This document shows positions 10,130-20,620 of a stretch of DNA of 64,000 bases, in pieces. The stretch spans positions 53,231,882 through 53,295,881 of the forward strand of contig CM064430.1 of assembly GCA_032690845.1 (NCBI GenBank). Reading direction: 5' to 3'. The number at the start of each line of letters is the position of its first letter. Positions within the stretch are counted from its first letter, which is position 1. The notes beneath the pieces are model-generated. The model did not search any database. It was not told where the DNA came from and was given only the letters and a program-made list of their open reading frames with translations. Origin of the DNA: Eleusine coracana subsp. coracana. Lineage: Eukaryota > Streptophyta > Magnoliopsida > Poales > Poaceae. A program made the translations under genes and the position numbers.

Positions 10130-10488
10130 TGGTGGTGGCCACCTATCCCGTAGTTGTAGCCCAGGTTTAGAAAAAGTAATTAGCGTTTAATTAAAGTGCT
10201 TTGAGATCTGTGCAGGTTTTTTTTTTGGAAAAGCTCCACGAGAGCAGTTCACTAATCTTAAAAAAAATAGAAAAAAAGTTCCATTGCTTATCCGGAGCCA
10301 AGTTTAGGTAATGGACGCTGTATTCATGAGAGGTGTGTATGTTGTGCAACTGTGCATCGTTAAATACTTCCGTTTCAAATAAAAGGATAATAAAAAGAGG
10401 TATATACAAACACAGGAAAATCAGGCGCGTACGCAGCACGCACAGGTACGTACGTCGCCGGGGATCGAGCTACAAGCCTACAACCCGT
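10130..10488. other. Unassigned insert within pseudogene B
   Basis: This stretch has no counterpart in pseudogene C. It holds a poly-T run near 10,218 and AT-rich DNA with no coding potential that can be supported. Its ends are not defined by visible inverted repeats. Confidence 0.5.
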
Positions 10489-10489
10489 G

Positions 10490-10830
10490 ACGACACGCAC
10501 AGCGGCACACAGCTCTGCCTTGGCGCTGGATTTCTGCAGACGGGCCCACACCTGGTCATTCATTCCTTGGGCCCGGTAACAAACGGGCTTGTTCCTTGGG
10601 CCGTATGTTGGCCCACGCGGCGGTCCAGATTTACTCCCGTCAGCGCGAATCCAGAGCCGTTCGTTACGGATTGAACGGCATCCGTGCAACCAGGGGTGGT
10701 CGGGGAATCAAATACCGACCACCCCTGGACGGGAAACGAAACACCGTCCGGCCCCCTCCGCCATCCAAGGCGTTCGATGCTTCTCTGCTCTCGCCGCGTA
10801 GACTGATCTCAAGGTCTCGATGCTTCTCTC
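10490..10830 (+). repeat. Block shared with pseudogene C (direct repeat)
   Basis: The block is a direct match to 57,233-57,602 (words GGTAACAAACGGGCT, GTTGGCCCACGCGGCGGTCC, GCGAATCCAGAGCCGTTCG, ACCGACCACCCCTGGACGGG, CAAGGTCTCGATGCTTCTCT). It is not subtilase coding sequence. Its presence in both pseudogenes at related places shows that the rearrangement predates their duplication. C has a small extra part (ATCCGCCATGGACGCTGC...) absent here. Confidence 0.8.
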
Positions 10831-10888
10831 GCCGGGCAATCCCTATATACGCGATGAAGGCCAAGGGTACCGGCATGGTTGAGCTGGT

Positions 10889-11457
10889 TGTTAGATCTAA
10901 TTTAATCTGAAATACAACTTAAACTAATTTAGTCATAGCAGATTAACAGGATCAACTAGTCAGGCAAATAGATCACACATAGATTATCGAAAATTGATGT
11001 TTAATTGATGAACTTAATGCTTACTAGTAGTATTCATCTCCTTTGATGAACGCCTGATATAGTGTAGATGAGGTAGAAGAGCTACATGACGCCTGGATGT
11101 CGATATAGGAGAAGGGACACCGAACTTCCACACCTTCCAGCACCCTTCTTGATCGGTTAGGTCAAAGTAGAAAACAGCCTAACGGCTTAACTCATGAATA
11201 AACTCACGGTTAGGAAAACTTAGGGATCTCCCTTTAGTTATATAGTGCTGTAGACGTGGGTACGCACCCTTAGATGGGCTGAGTTTGTCTCCTAATCAAA
11301 GACAACTAATTAGGGGTTTAGACAAATTCGGATTGGACCTTAGAGGCCTAATTAGATCTGACCGAGGTCAATTCCAATATTCTTCTCCTTGACCGAAGGT
11401 CAATATAATATACACTTTATTGATCACATGTAGGTAGATATACATAGATCAATAATC
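10889..11457 (-). mobile_element. LTR, copia-type, minus orientation
   Basis: The segment starts TGTTAGATC on the + strand right after the subtilase-like GAGCTGGT and ends near ATTGATC(A). On the - strand it is preceded by AAGTGGGAG (about 11,457-11,466), a typical copia polypurine tract, so this reads as the 3' LTR of a minus-strand element. No second LTR was found. It marks the left edge of the transposon block. Confidence 0.5.
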
Positions 11458-14400
11458 TCCCACTTAATCGAACAACTTTAATCTTAAACTTAAGCTTATG
11501 TTCGCTTCATATTCACACTCAATACCACAGTAAAATCTAGCCAATGCGTCATCGGCATACATTACAGACATACCGGAACTTCATTAACTAAAGTCACTAT
11601 AATACCTTGATAGAATACTTATTAACTTATTTTGGAAGTTTATTTATTCGGCCTCATCCAAAATCATATTTTAAGTTAATCATCAAATCCATACTAATTT
11701 TACGAAAATAGGATAAGAGATAAGATTCTGAACAGTCATATAGCTAGCTATTTTCTTAAACATGACTTGATTCTGGAACCCTTCTTTCATAACATAATAA
11801 TATAGTTGTTAATGGGCTTGACACCATCAACTCTATGTCACTACTTGAAAGGAATACTGTAATCAAATACAGTAACATTGAATTTAATCAATGCAAATTT
11901 AATAATAATTACACCGAAATATATTTTATATGCCTGTCTAAAATAACACGTGTCATACAAAATCAGCATTAATAATGCTAATCTTGTTTTAGAGCTTTCT
12001 ATAGAATTGCTCACATCTGTAAGAGTGAAGAACATAAAACTTAATTATGCACATTTATATCCACACACTCTCATAAAATCTTATCTAAATAGAACTTAAT
12101 TAAATAAGCATGTTATTCAGTGTTGTAATTTTTAAAACACCTTTTCCAGTGGACCTCCCATAGACTAAGACTAACAAAATGTTGTCAAGCATTCCGGCTT
12201 GTTATGCTAAGTTAATTTCTTATATGACTTAGTATATATCTTCATTAGAAGCATTAGTAACGTCTTTCTATTTATCTTATACTTAACTATGTATTTAAAA
12301 TATTATTTGCTATATAACGCAAATAAAATAGGCATAGCTATGTATGCATTCACAAATTATCACTTCAGAGTCTCGCTTACCTTCCACGCTCTAATGATAA
12401 TACTAATACTCACTTTGGTCCCATCTTAGTATACTACTCCCCCAGAACCCAGGAAAGCATCACAAGATGTAACTTATGATATGATGAAGACTTTTTTCCT
12501 TTTTTGAAACGCATACTTATTTCTATCAGCTTACGGAGAAAGAATTCATCTTAGAGTATCAGGATAATAAATAATCCACCTTAACTTTACAAAATGAATC
12601 ATGGTTGCCCATAAAACATACAAACTTATGTGAAGTTATGAATTTAGCATCATAGTTTTCCTTTGGAATCACTCAAAAAAAAAACTTGTAGACCCATTAT
12701 AGCCTACTGTTTTGATTCCATTAGAAAATTGCTATGAATGAACTATACTTATGTTCAAAATTCACAGACTTCATATGGTTATAATTTTAGAAATAACTGA
12801 GGGTCTTCTACTTTTGTGCCCAAAATACTTATTATTAATTATTACATGTCTTTGTTATAGATCTATAATTTAATGTAAATCCTCAAATAGAGTTAGGAAA
12901 AGAATAGAGAAATCCTTATAGCACATAATGTATATATATATGAGAAAATCATATATGTATATGTCTTAAATCATCAATATAGAAAACTTATCCTATATCT
13001 CATTAAGATTCTCTTCTCCCCTATTTCCTTCCTTCTTTGTGAGCTCCCATTGAATTCTGAATAAACAGAATATTAAAAGTGTCGGCCCATAAACTTATCT
13101 AAAAATAATTTACAATGGTAGCTCTCTTATCTTAGCGCGACATTTAGCCACTAATTATTTTTTTTTACTAATATGATTAATATTCACAAAACAGCGGTGG
13201 CCAGTATCATGAATATGATCATACTTCAATCATCTCTGATTCCATTTATACTAATCCACAATAGCCGTGGCCAGAAATGAATAGCACAACAAAATCTATG
13301 AAAATTATACCGTACCCAGTGGTGGCTAGAATAAGGAATAAAATCATAATGACTTATTTGAGATAATTAACAATAGTATAATAAGATACACATAAAAGCA
13401 TGAATTTTAACCCTACGGTGGTCTGATTAAAATCATGTAATAAGCTTCAACTTGCATCACCGGTGGAAAAAACAAGCGAAACTTAACTTAAACTCATAAT
13501 TAAAACAACGATGGTCATAATTAATTACAAGTGTACTCCAAATGAACTTCTCGTTGGTTCCATTTAAATAGAGGCATCTAAGTGTACTTAGTAGATAATC
13601 ATGTCTAGCATGATAAACTTACTCTTGAACTTACTCTTATTTAATAGTGGCAGGATTAGAAAATCAACAAGTACCAGATCAATATGTCATCAGCAGCACA
13701 ACATCATACTGAGACAACATTGGTCATAGTATTACTGAGAAAACCTTATTATTAATATTATGCTTAAAAAACTTATACTTAATTTTGTCCGTGAACTTAT
13801 GGACAATAAATTATCATGGAGAGAATTGTTAATTTATAAAAAAAATTTATGAGATCAATTTTTAATTGACAAGAGCAATTCTTAATATATCATCTTAATT
13901 GAAGCATATTATTGATGAGACATTCCATTCTCCTCTTTGAATTGGTGGTCTAAACGTGAGTGTACCACATATTCGACAAGGTCTCATCACTTAACTTATA
14001 ATATCTTATTTTTATATACTTAAAATAATTATAATAAAATTATAAAATTTGCTTGTAGGAAAGCAAGAAATAACTTAAACTTCATGATATAAGAGATAAC
14101 CTAAAAACTAAGAGGTAATATACTCATAAAACACTAATATATTGAAACAAAAGTTTCGCTGAGGTATATTGAATGACATCAAACTTAATGTTAAATCCAC
14201 TAAACAATTCTAAATAAAGTTGCTAGCAGTATAAATTTCAACTTATTTACTTCTACTAAAATTAAGAACAACTCTCCTATCTCATGGATCTCTCAATGAT
14301 TCGATAATATAATGCTCCACGCATGAGTCAGGAAGATTTATTCTAAGGGCCTTAAGCTCATAAGCTATGTCCCACACGCTACTAATATGCTTTGCTAATC

Positions 14401-14480
14401 CACTTAGCTCATCATAACATGAGGTAGTAAATCTTTTTATGAGAAATTTTATAGAAATACTTATGTAACTTTCCTCTATT
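11458..14480. mobile_element. AT-rich non-coding element body (LARD-like)
   Basis: About 3 kb of AT-rich DNA with no ORF above 65 codons and no recognisable gag or pol. It follows the LTR and polypurine tract and is cut abruptly by Tat pol at about 14,484. A large non-autonomous retrotransposon body is the simplest reading; strongly decayed copia internal DNA is the alternative. Confidence 0.45.
13190..13515. repeat. Spaced GGTGGCC-like motifs in AT-rich DNA
   Basis: GC-rich words of the form CGGTGGCCAG stand out of the AT-rich background near 13,194, 13,265, 13,321, 13,416, 13,460 and 13,508 (GCGGTGGCCAG, GCCGTGGCCAG, AGTGGTGGCTAG, ACGGTGGTC, CCGGTGGAA, CGATGGTC). Spacing is about 45-95 bp. 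They look like units of a decayed tandem repeat. Confidence 0.5.
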
Positions 14481-14496
14481 GGTGCTTGCTGCGACT

Positions 14497-15108
14497 ATGA
14501 AGGAGATGAAGTTCAACAGAGTACTCATCGATGGAGGAAGCAGTTTGGACCTAATCTTCACCAGGACCCTTCAATAGCTCGGTCTGTCAATCAATGACCT
14601 CCAACCGAGTTCTTCACCCTTCCATGGGATTGTGCCTGGCAAGACTTCAGTCCCAATTGGACAAATCACTCTGCCAGTCACCTTTGGCACCCGTGATAAT
14701 TTTAGGATAGAGCGTATCCTCTTCTAGGTGGTAGACTTCGAGTCAGCATACCATGCTATCATCGGTCGACCGGCGATGGCCAGGTTTATGGCTGTTCTGC
14801 ACTATCCGTATCTCACCCTCAAGATGCCAGGCCCGAACGGAATAATCTCTCTCCACTCTGATCTTCGGAATTCTTTTGATTGCAATGTACTGAGTTGTGA
14901 AATGGCTACCAAACAGTTGATGCTGTTAGACCAGATGGAGATCCAGAAGGCGATCGGTATAGAGGAGCAGACTGGAACAGAGGTTCTGACAAAGAAACCT
15001 ACCAAGGACAAGATCCAGACCGATGACATCCAAACCAAGGAGATTTCGCTTGATCCTGAGGACCCCGATAAGGTGACTTATTCTAGGGTCAGCATTGATG
15101 AGAAATAG
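14497..15108 (+). pseudogene. Tat element aspartic protease region
   Basis: The frame holds LIDGGSSLD, the Tat-type variant of the retroviral-like protease active site, followed by GQITLPVTFGT and IIGRPAMARF, both typical of gypsy protease. In-frame TAG stops at 14,575, 14,725 and 15,106 break it; the first and last fit CAG-to-TAG change. No gag precedes it: the left edge at about 14,484 joins straight to AT-rich DNA. Confidence 0.8.
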
Positions 15109-16980
15109 GAACTCGCGCTCACTCTTTTCCTCCAGGAGAATAGGGATATCTTTGCATGGAAACCATCTGACATGCCGGGAGTTCCTAGGGAAAAGATTGA
15201 GCACGTGTTAAGGGTACCTCTAGGGGCTACCCCCGTTTGCCAAAGGCTTAGAAGATTTGCGCAAGATCGTAAGGATGCTATGAAGAAGGAGATAGTTAGA
15301 TTGTTAGAAGCTAAGTTTACAAAGGAGGTGTATCATCCCGACTGGTTGGTGAATCTAGTCCTTGTACCTAAAAAGAATAAAGAGTGTAAGATATGTGTTG
15401 ATTATACCGATCTCAATAAGGTCTGCCCAAAAGACCCCTTCGCTCTTCCTCGTAATGATCAGATTGTAGATTCGACAGCCGGGTGTGAGCTTTTAAGCTT
15501 TCTGTATGCCTATTCGGGCTATCACCAGATCCCACTGAGAGTCGAACATCAGATCAAGACTTCCTTTATAACACCCTTCGGCACCTATTGCTATATCACT
15601 ATGCCGTTCGGTCTGAAAAATGCTGGCGCGACTTACCAACGAGGTATTCAATGCTGCCTTGCCACTCAGATCGGTTGGAACGCTGAAGTGTATGTTGACG
15701 ACATCGTTGTCAAGACTCGGAAAGTCGAAGAACTTCTCTCTGACCTGGTAGAAATCTTTGACAATCTGAGACATTATTCAATGAAGCTGAATACTAAAAA
15801 GTGTGTTTTTGGGGTTCCATCGGGGAAGTTACTTGGTTACATCGTTTCAAAATGAGGTATAGAGGCTAACCCAGATAAAATCAAGGCAATCATTGATATG
15901 AAGTCGCCTAACTCTCAAAGGGACGTTCAGAAGCTGACTGGATGCATGACATCCTTGAGTCGCTTTATTTCCCGATTGGGGGTTAGGGGGTTACCACTCT
16001 TTCGATTGCTTAAAAAGCAGGATGACTTTGTTTGGACTAAGGAGGAGCAGTCGGCACTAGACGAATTAAAGATTCATCTCAGCAGTATTCCAGTGTTGGT
16101 GCCTCTGGAGTCAGGAGAAAAACTTCAGCTTTACATCTCAGCCACAACCCAGGTTGTGAGTACTATTTTGACAGTCGACCGAGAAGAAGAGGGACACATG
16201 CAAAAAGTACAACATCCGGTCTACTTTGTGAGTGAGGTTCTCAGCGCCTCTAAGGCAAGGTACCAGCAGATCTTGAAGTTGTTATATGCATTATTGATCA
16301 CCTCGAGGAAGTTGAAGCACTATTTCCAAGCTCATCCAATTGAAGTTCAAACTTCTTTTGCACTCGGGACGATGTTACATACCCGAGAAGCTGAAGGAAA
16401 AATAGCCAAGTGGGCAGTCGAACTTGGTCACTATACTATTACGTTCGCGCCTCGGTCGGCTATAAAGGGACAAGCGTTAGCGGAATTCGTTGCCGAGTGG
16501 ACAGAGATTCAAAATCCTCCTGCTGCCCAAGACATCGAATACTGGAAAATGTACTTTGATGGTTCCCTTCAATTACAAGGGGCAGGTGCAGGAGTTGTAT
16601 TTATCTCGCCTACTGGAGAAATGCTTCGATACGTTCTTCAAATCATGTTTCGCGCATCTAATAATGCTACGAAATATGAAGCTCTTCTACACGGTCTACG
16701 TATTGCTGTATCACTCGGCATAAAGCGCATCGACATATTTGGGGATTCGGCCTTGGTCATTAATCAGGTCACCAAGGATTGGAATTGTGTAGATGACAAC
16801 ATGAGTGCTTATTGCCAAGAAGTGTGAAAACTCGAAGACAAGTTTGATGGATTGAAGTTCACACATGTTCTCCGAGATAATAACCAGGCGGCTTATGAGT
16901 TAGCCAAGATAGGATCATCTTGATCTGCAGTACTATCGGGTGTTTTCCTACATGTTCTGGATTCCCCAACAATTTCTCCC
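15109..16980 (+). pseudogene. Tat element reverse transcriptase and dual RNase H
   Basis: The same frame as the protease. The RT carries MPFGLKNAGATYQR and the catalytic YVDDIVVKT, then the gypsy RNase H region (about 16,050-16,350), and a second, plant-type RNase H starting MYFDGSLQLQGAGAG with SNNATKYEALLHGL and GDSALVINQ. TGA stops at 15,853, 16,825 and 16,921 each replace an expected Arg, as CGA-to-TGA transitions would. Some key positions are also changed. It cannot make a full polyprotein. Confidence 0.85.
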
Positions 16981-18278
16981 CGGTCGGACGTGTTGATGAG
17001 TATTGTTGCTGATCTTGTTGACGATGATGTCTCCAAGACCGACTGGCGCGACCCACTCATTCAGTATTTGGATAAGGGAACGTTGCCCTCGGATCCTGAT
17101 GAGCAGCAAAGATTGGAGATCCGATCTCGAGGATACTTGTTGGTGGGGGACCAACTTTACAAAAGGGGTGGTTCCAACATTTTGATGCGATGCATCTCAA
17201 TTCCTGAAGGCCAGAAGTTGGTAGAAGAGATTCATTCGGGAATATGCGGTAATCATGCAGCTTCCAGGACTTGGTCGGCAAAGCTTTCCGGCAAGGGTTT
17301 TATTGGCCCACGGCGATCGAAGATGCACACCAAGTTGTTCGGAAGTGTGAGAGTTGTTAATTCTTCGCTCAACAAACACATGTGCCTTCACAACAACTTC
17401 ACATGATACCATTGACTTGGCCTTTTGCTGTTTGGGGGCTTGATATTGTCGGTCCTTTCAAGAAAGCGCCAGGCAGGTTCACTCATTTGTTTGTTGCTAT
17501 CGACAAATTCACCAAGTGGATTGAAGCGAAGCCGGTCGACAAGATTACATCCAAGAAGGCGATTGAGTTTGTCAAAGATATATTCACTCGGTTTGGAGTT
17601 CCTCATGATATCATTACTGATAATGGCACTCAATTCACGTCAGTGGAGTTCCGGGACTTTGTCGATGAGATGGGAATAAAGATCCACTTTACATCAGTGG
17701 CTCATCTGAAAAGCAATGGGCAGGTCGAACGGGCCAATGGCATGATTCTTCAAGGATTAAAGCCGCGGATATTTGACAGACTCAAATCTTATGCCGCTCG
17801 ATGGGTCAAAGAGTTGTCTTTAGTCCTTTGGGGGCTTCGAACAAACACCAGTCGGGCTACTGGACAATCACCTTTTTCATTGGTCTGTGGCTCAAAAGCT
17901 ATGTTACCGACTGAGGTCAGTCTTGTCTTGGCACGAGTTCAAGCGTACGATGAAAAGCTTTCTGAGGAGAACCGAGAGATTGATTTGATTGCGGCAGAGG
18001 AGTTGCGTGATCGCGCTCTATTTCGGTTGGCACTCTATCAACAAGGCTTGCATCGTTATTATGATAAGAATGTCCGCAGTCGCTACTTTCAAGTTGGAGA
18101 CCTAGTGTTTCGCCGAGTGCAATCAACAAAGAATCAACATAAGCTCTCTCCGAAGTGGGAAGGACCGTATGTAGTGAAGGAAGTCACTCGCCCGGGGTCT
18201 TACCGATTGATGTATGAAGACGGCGATGATATTCCAAACTCTTGGAACATAAATCAGCTATGTCGTTTCTATACTTAG
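16981..18278 (+). pseudogene. Tat element integrase
   Basis: Integrase core in two frames: 16,990-17,406 (linker and remains of the zinc-binding part, GICGNHAASRT) and 17,382-18,278. The second keeps the core Asp residues (WGLDIVGPF, ITDNGTQF) and the Glu in the NGQVERANG helix, and ends with the WEGPYVV module of gypsy integrases. A frameshift at about 17,330-17,400 separates the two. Stop TAG at 18,276. Confidence 0.85.
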
Positions 18279-18817
18279 CTATTATTTTGTGTATTTATAC
18301 ATTATTTATGAATGAAACTTTGGTGTTTTTTAACAAAAGATTTTTTGATGATTTTCGTTCTATATCTGTCTCGATTCCTTAATTTATACTATTAAACAAT
18401 CGAGCCAGGGGGCTAGCAATAATGTCCCATCTCGGTCTAACCATATTTTGGTTTTCGCCTATTTTTTGACCGACTTATTATCATGAGATCTTGAGATCTT
18501 GAGTTTTGGTCTTTATTATTTTGGTCTTACGCTTATACATCATGGTTAAATACTTTGTGCTGCACATCAGACTACCACTACACTAAACCCAGAGCCAAAA
18601 GTGTGAGAGGTCATGTGTCGATTGGTTGATTCTGTTTGTTACGTGGTTACGGGTTACAATCTAATATGTTATGGCAGACCGATGCAATCTTTGTTTCTCT
18701 TGATAGAAAGATGTCAATGATATCTTTGTCAAACTTTTAAAGCTATAAAAACATAAGATTAGTTTATACATAAGTATCATTACAGAAACACTACTAATGT
18801 TTTACAATATTACAGGA
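18279..18817. other. Spacer between pol and the antisense gene
   Basis: Non-coding, moderately AT-rich, with no gene seen. It separates convergent coding units (pol on +, antisense gene on -), so it would hold both 3' ends. Confidence 0.6.
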
Positions 18818-20155
18818 TTATATCTCCTTTGAAGGAGAAGAATAGTCAGCCCAAAGTTCGACCTCTGGAGTTGTTGGGGAAGTCGGCATGGTCGGATTGA
18901 TTTCTATATTTTCGACCAAGGCCTGGGAAGTCTCTAGCATGGAATCCAGGAGCAGCTGACATTGGTCGTCGGTCAGGTCGGGGTTGAAGCCCTCTTTGAT
19001 CTTGTCCAATGGCAGAGCAGGAGGCCAGGATTGGCAAATCACCAGCACTTGACTCCCGGCTTCGGTCGCCACTTGCCAAGTGTTATGAGCAATGGCTTCT
19101 GATGCATGCTCCAACAAGTAGTCCAGAGAGTGACCGGTCTGCTCTACTCGGTTAGCATGAACATAGTTCATTGCTTTCCGAGCGGCGTAAGATAGAGCTG
19201 CAAATAATAATTATTGGTCAGTATGATCAACAGAAGAATCAGGCAGAAGGAAGAAGTCGAAGGCTTACTGGCAAGTTTACATTTGAAAGATTTGGAGACA
19301 GCCTTAGCCTCCTCTATCTTCGCGTCAGTCCCCTTCAGCTCCTCCTACAGCCGAGTGATCTCGGTCTTCTGGTCTTCAACCAATTTGGAGAGGCTTTCCT
19401 TCTCAACCTTCAAGGTGTCAACGAACCTCTGCTGGTTGGAAGTCAACTTCTCTAGATCAGTGATTTTTTGATCGCGAGCTAAAAGTAAAACTTTTAGCAT
19501 TAGAGTGGTCAACAGATTGCTTAAATATGGATGGTAGGAAAACTTACCAGCTAGATCTGCACGAACTTGGTTTAAGACCTTGTTTATCTCTTGTCGGTCG
19601 GCCAACAACTTCTTGTTTTCCTCTAGGGCCTTGGAGAGCTTCTGACCGGTGACTAGCAAGACAAATAAGAAGTTAGTCTAAAACATAAAGACATGAAGAT
19701 TAGGCGACCAAGGACATACCGAAAGTTCCGGCTTCAAGATATTCCACTCTAGCCTGCTTTCGCTCCACAAGAGCATACACTTTCTGATACATAGAAAGTA
19801 AATGAGCTAAAAAATGAGAGCGAAGCAAGATAAAAGCATAATGTTGAGTTACCTTGCTGGACTTCCGGTGTTGGTGCAAAATCTCTGCATCCTCTACCTT
19901 AGGCCGACCAAGCATATCTGCAGGAAGAGTTCTTTTACCTTTGTCAAGAGGCAAAGAGATATTAGTCGGAGTGGTCTGAGATAGAGGCTCGGGAGTGGAG
20001 GTAGGAACCATCTTTTCAAACGGTTTATCCACTTTGGTCGGCGTGTTTGAAGACTTGCCAACCGAATGGGACACACCAGTCGGACGAGGTGGGAGCTCAG
20101 ACCGAGTATCCTCAGATCCCTGAGCACTCTGAGAATCACTTGTCCAACTAACCAA
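18818..20155 (-). pseudogene. Spliced antisense gene of the Tat element, 3' half
   Basis: Five exons on the - strand can be placed: 20,155-19,853, 19,783-19,720, 19,652-19,548, 19,478-19,269 and 19,197-18,818, all joined by GT-AG introns of about 65-70 bp. The same junctions occur in the copy at 61,606-64,000. The product is a Pro/Ser-rich part (KGKRTLPADMLGRPKVED) followed by a long coiled coil (KALEENKKLL..., LEKLTSNQQRFVDTLKVEKE) and a C-terminal helical tail. The N-terminal half, a putative gypsy-type transposon domain (PF04195-like) in the other copy, is deleted here. One TAG (LTRL-stop) falls in exon 4, shared by both copies. The function of such genes is unknown. Confidence 0.7.
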
Positions 20156-20212
20156 GAAAAAAATATAGAAGAAAGGAATCAGGAAATGTTGAGATCAACA
20201 TTAAGAGACAAG

Positions 20213-20620
20213 GAGCTGCTTTACGGGTATCCTCATACAAGGCTAAAGTCGGTGGCCGACTGGGTATTTCATCAACAAGGAAGCTGACCGACTTTGCTTG
20301 GTGTGCAAGACAAGAAAGATTAGACTTGCTATATAGAATCATTGTGGAGTACGACTAGGGCTCTGCTTGTACCCCCCTGCCGACCGGATATATAAGGTGG
20401 CCGGGTACCCCCCATCGGGAAGGGAGAAAAATTAGAGATAGCAAGAGGCAATTTCGACACAACATCTCGTGACAATCAATACAATACAAAACACAGGACG
20501 TAGGATTTTTACTCTCATTGAGAGGGCCCAAACCTGTATAATTCGGTGTCTTGTGTAACCATCGTAGTTCTTGGTCTCGACTTAGCCTTATATATTTACT
20601 ACCGGTCTTGAGCATCGACA
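20213..20620 (+). mobile_element. Partial 3' LTR of the Tat element
   Basis: The segment matches the reverse complement of 59,052-59,420 (GGTATCCTCATACAAG, CATCAACAAGGAAGC, CCGGATATATAAGG, CACAGGACGTAGG). It ends with TCGACA, matching the TGTCGA start of the right-hand LTRs. TATATAA near 20,390 is a likely LTR promoter box. About two thirds of the LTR is missing at its 5' side. Confidence 0.8.

Larger units (their letters stand above)
8973..10888 (+). pseudogene. Subtilase pseudogene B, split and truncated
   Basis: The ATG and signal peptide are readable (MAAMSTRLF..., then PKIKNHT as in the intact gene), but the frame ends at TAG 9,111-9,113. The propeptide resumes at about 9,985-10,128 (SGQILYTYDTVMHGFAVQL-like in another frame) after a Helitron-like insertion. 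About 10,130-10,480 is foreign, then about 10,490-10,830 matches the odd block inside pseudogene C (57,233-57,602), and 10,830-10,888 matches C at 58,120-58,170. All catalytic motifs are missing. The copy is cut at 10,888 by an LTR; the next bases in C (58,172 on) are not found nearby. It is non-functional, although its promoter and start remain. Confidence 0.85.
14484..20620 (+). mobile_element. Tat/RIRE2-like Ty3/gypsy element, 5'-truncated
   Basis: In order on the + strand: protease, reverse transcriptase, two RNase H domains and integrase, then a spacer, then an antisense gene on the - strand, then a partial LTR ending TCGACA at 20,620. Two RNase H domains and an antisense gene between pol and the 3' LTR are marks of the Tat lineage. 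The 5' LTR, primer site and gag are missing, and the start of the LTR plus the 5' half of the antisense gene are deleted. A second relative lies at 59,052-64,000 in the opposite orientation. Confidence 0.85.

Noticed and set aside
10333..10910. Several overlapping open frames of about 104-113 codons
   Set aside because: The block is repeated inside pseudogene C with frame-breaking differences, so the frames are not conserved.
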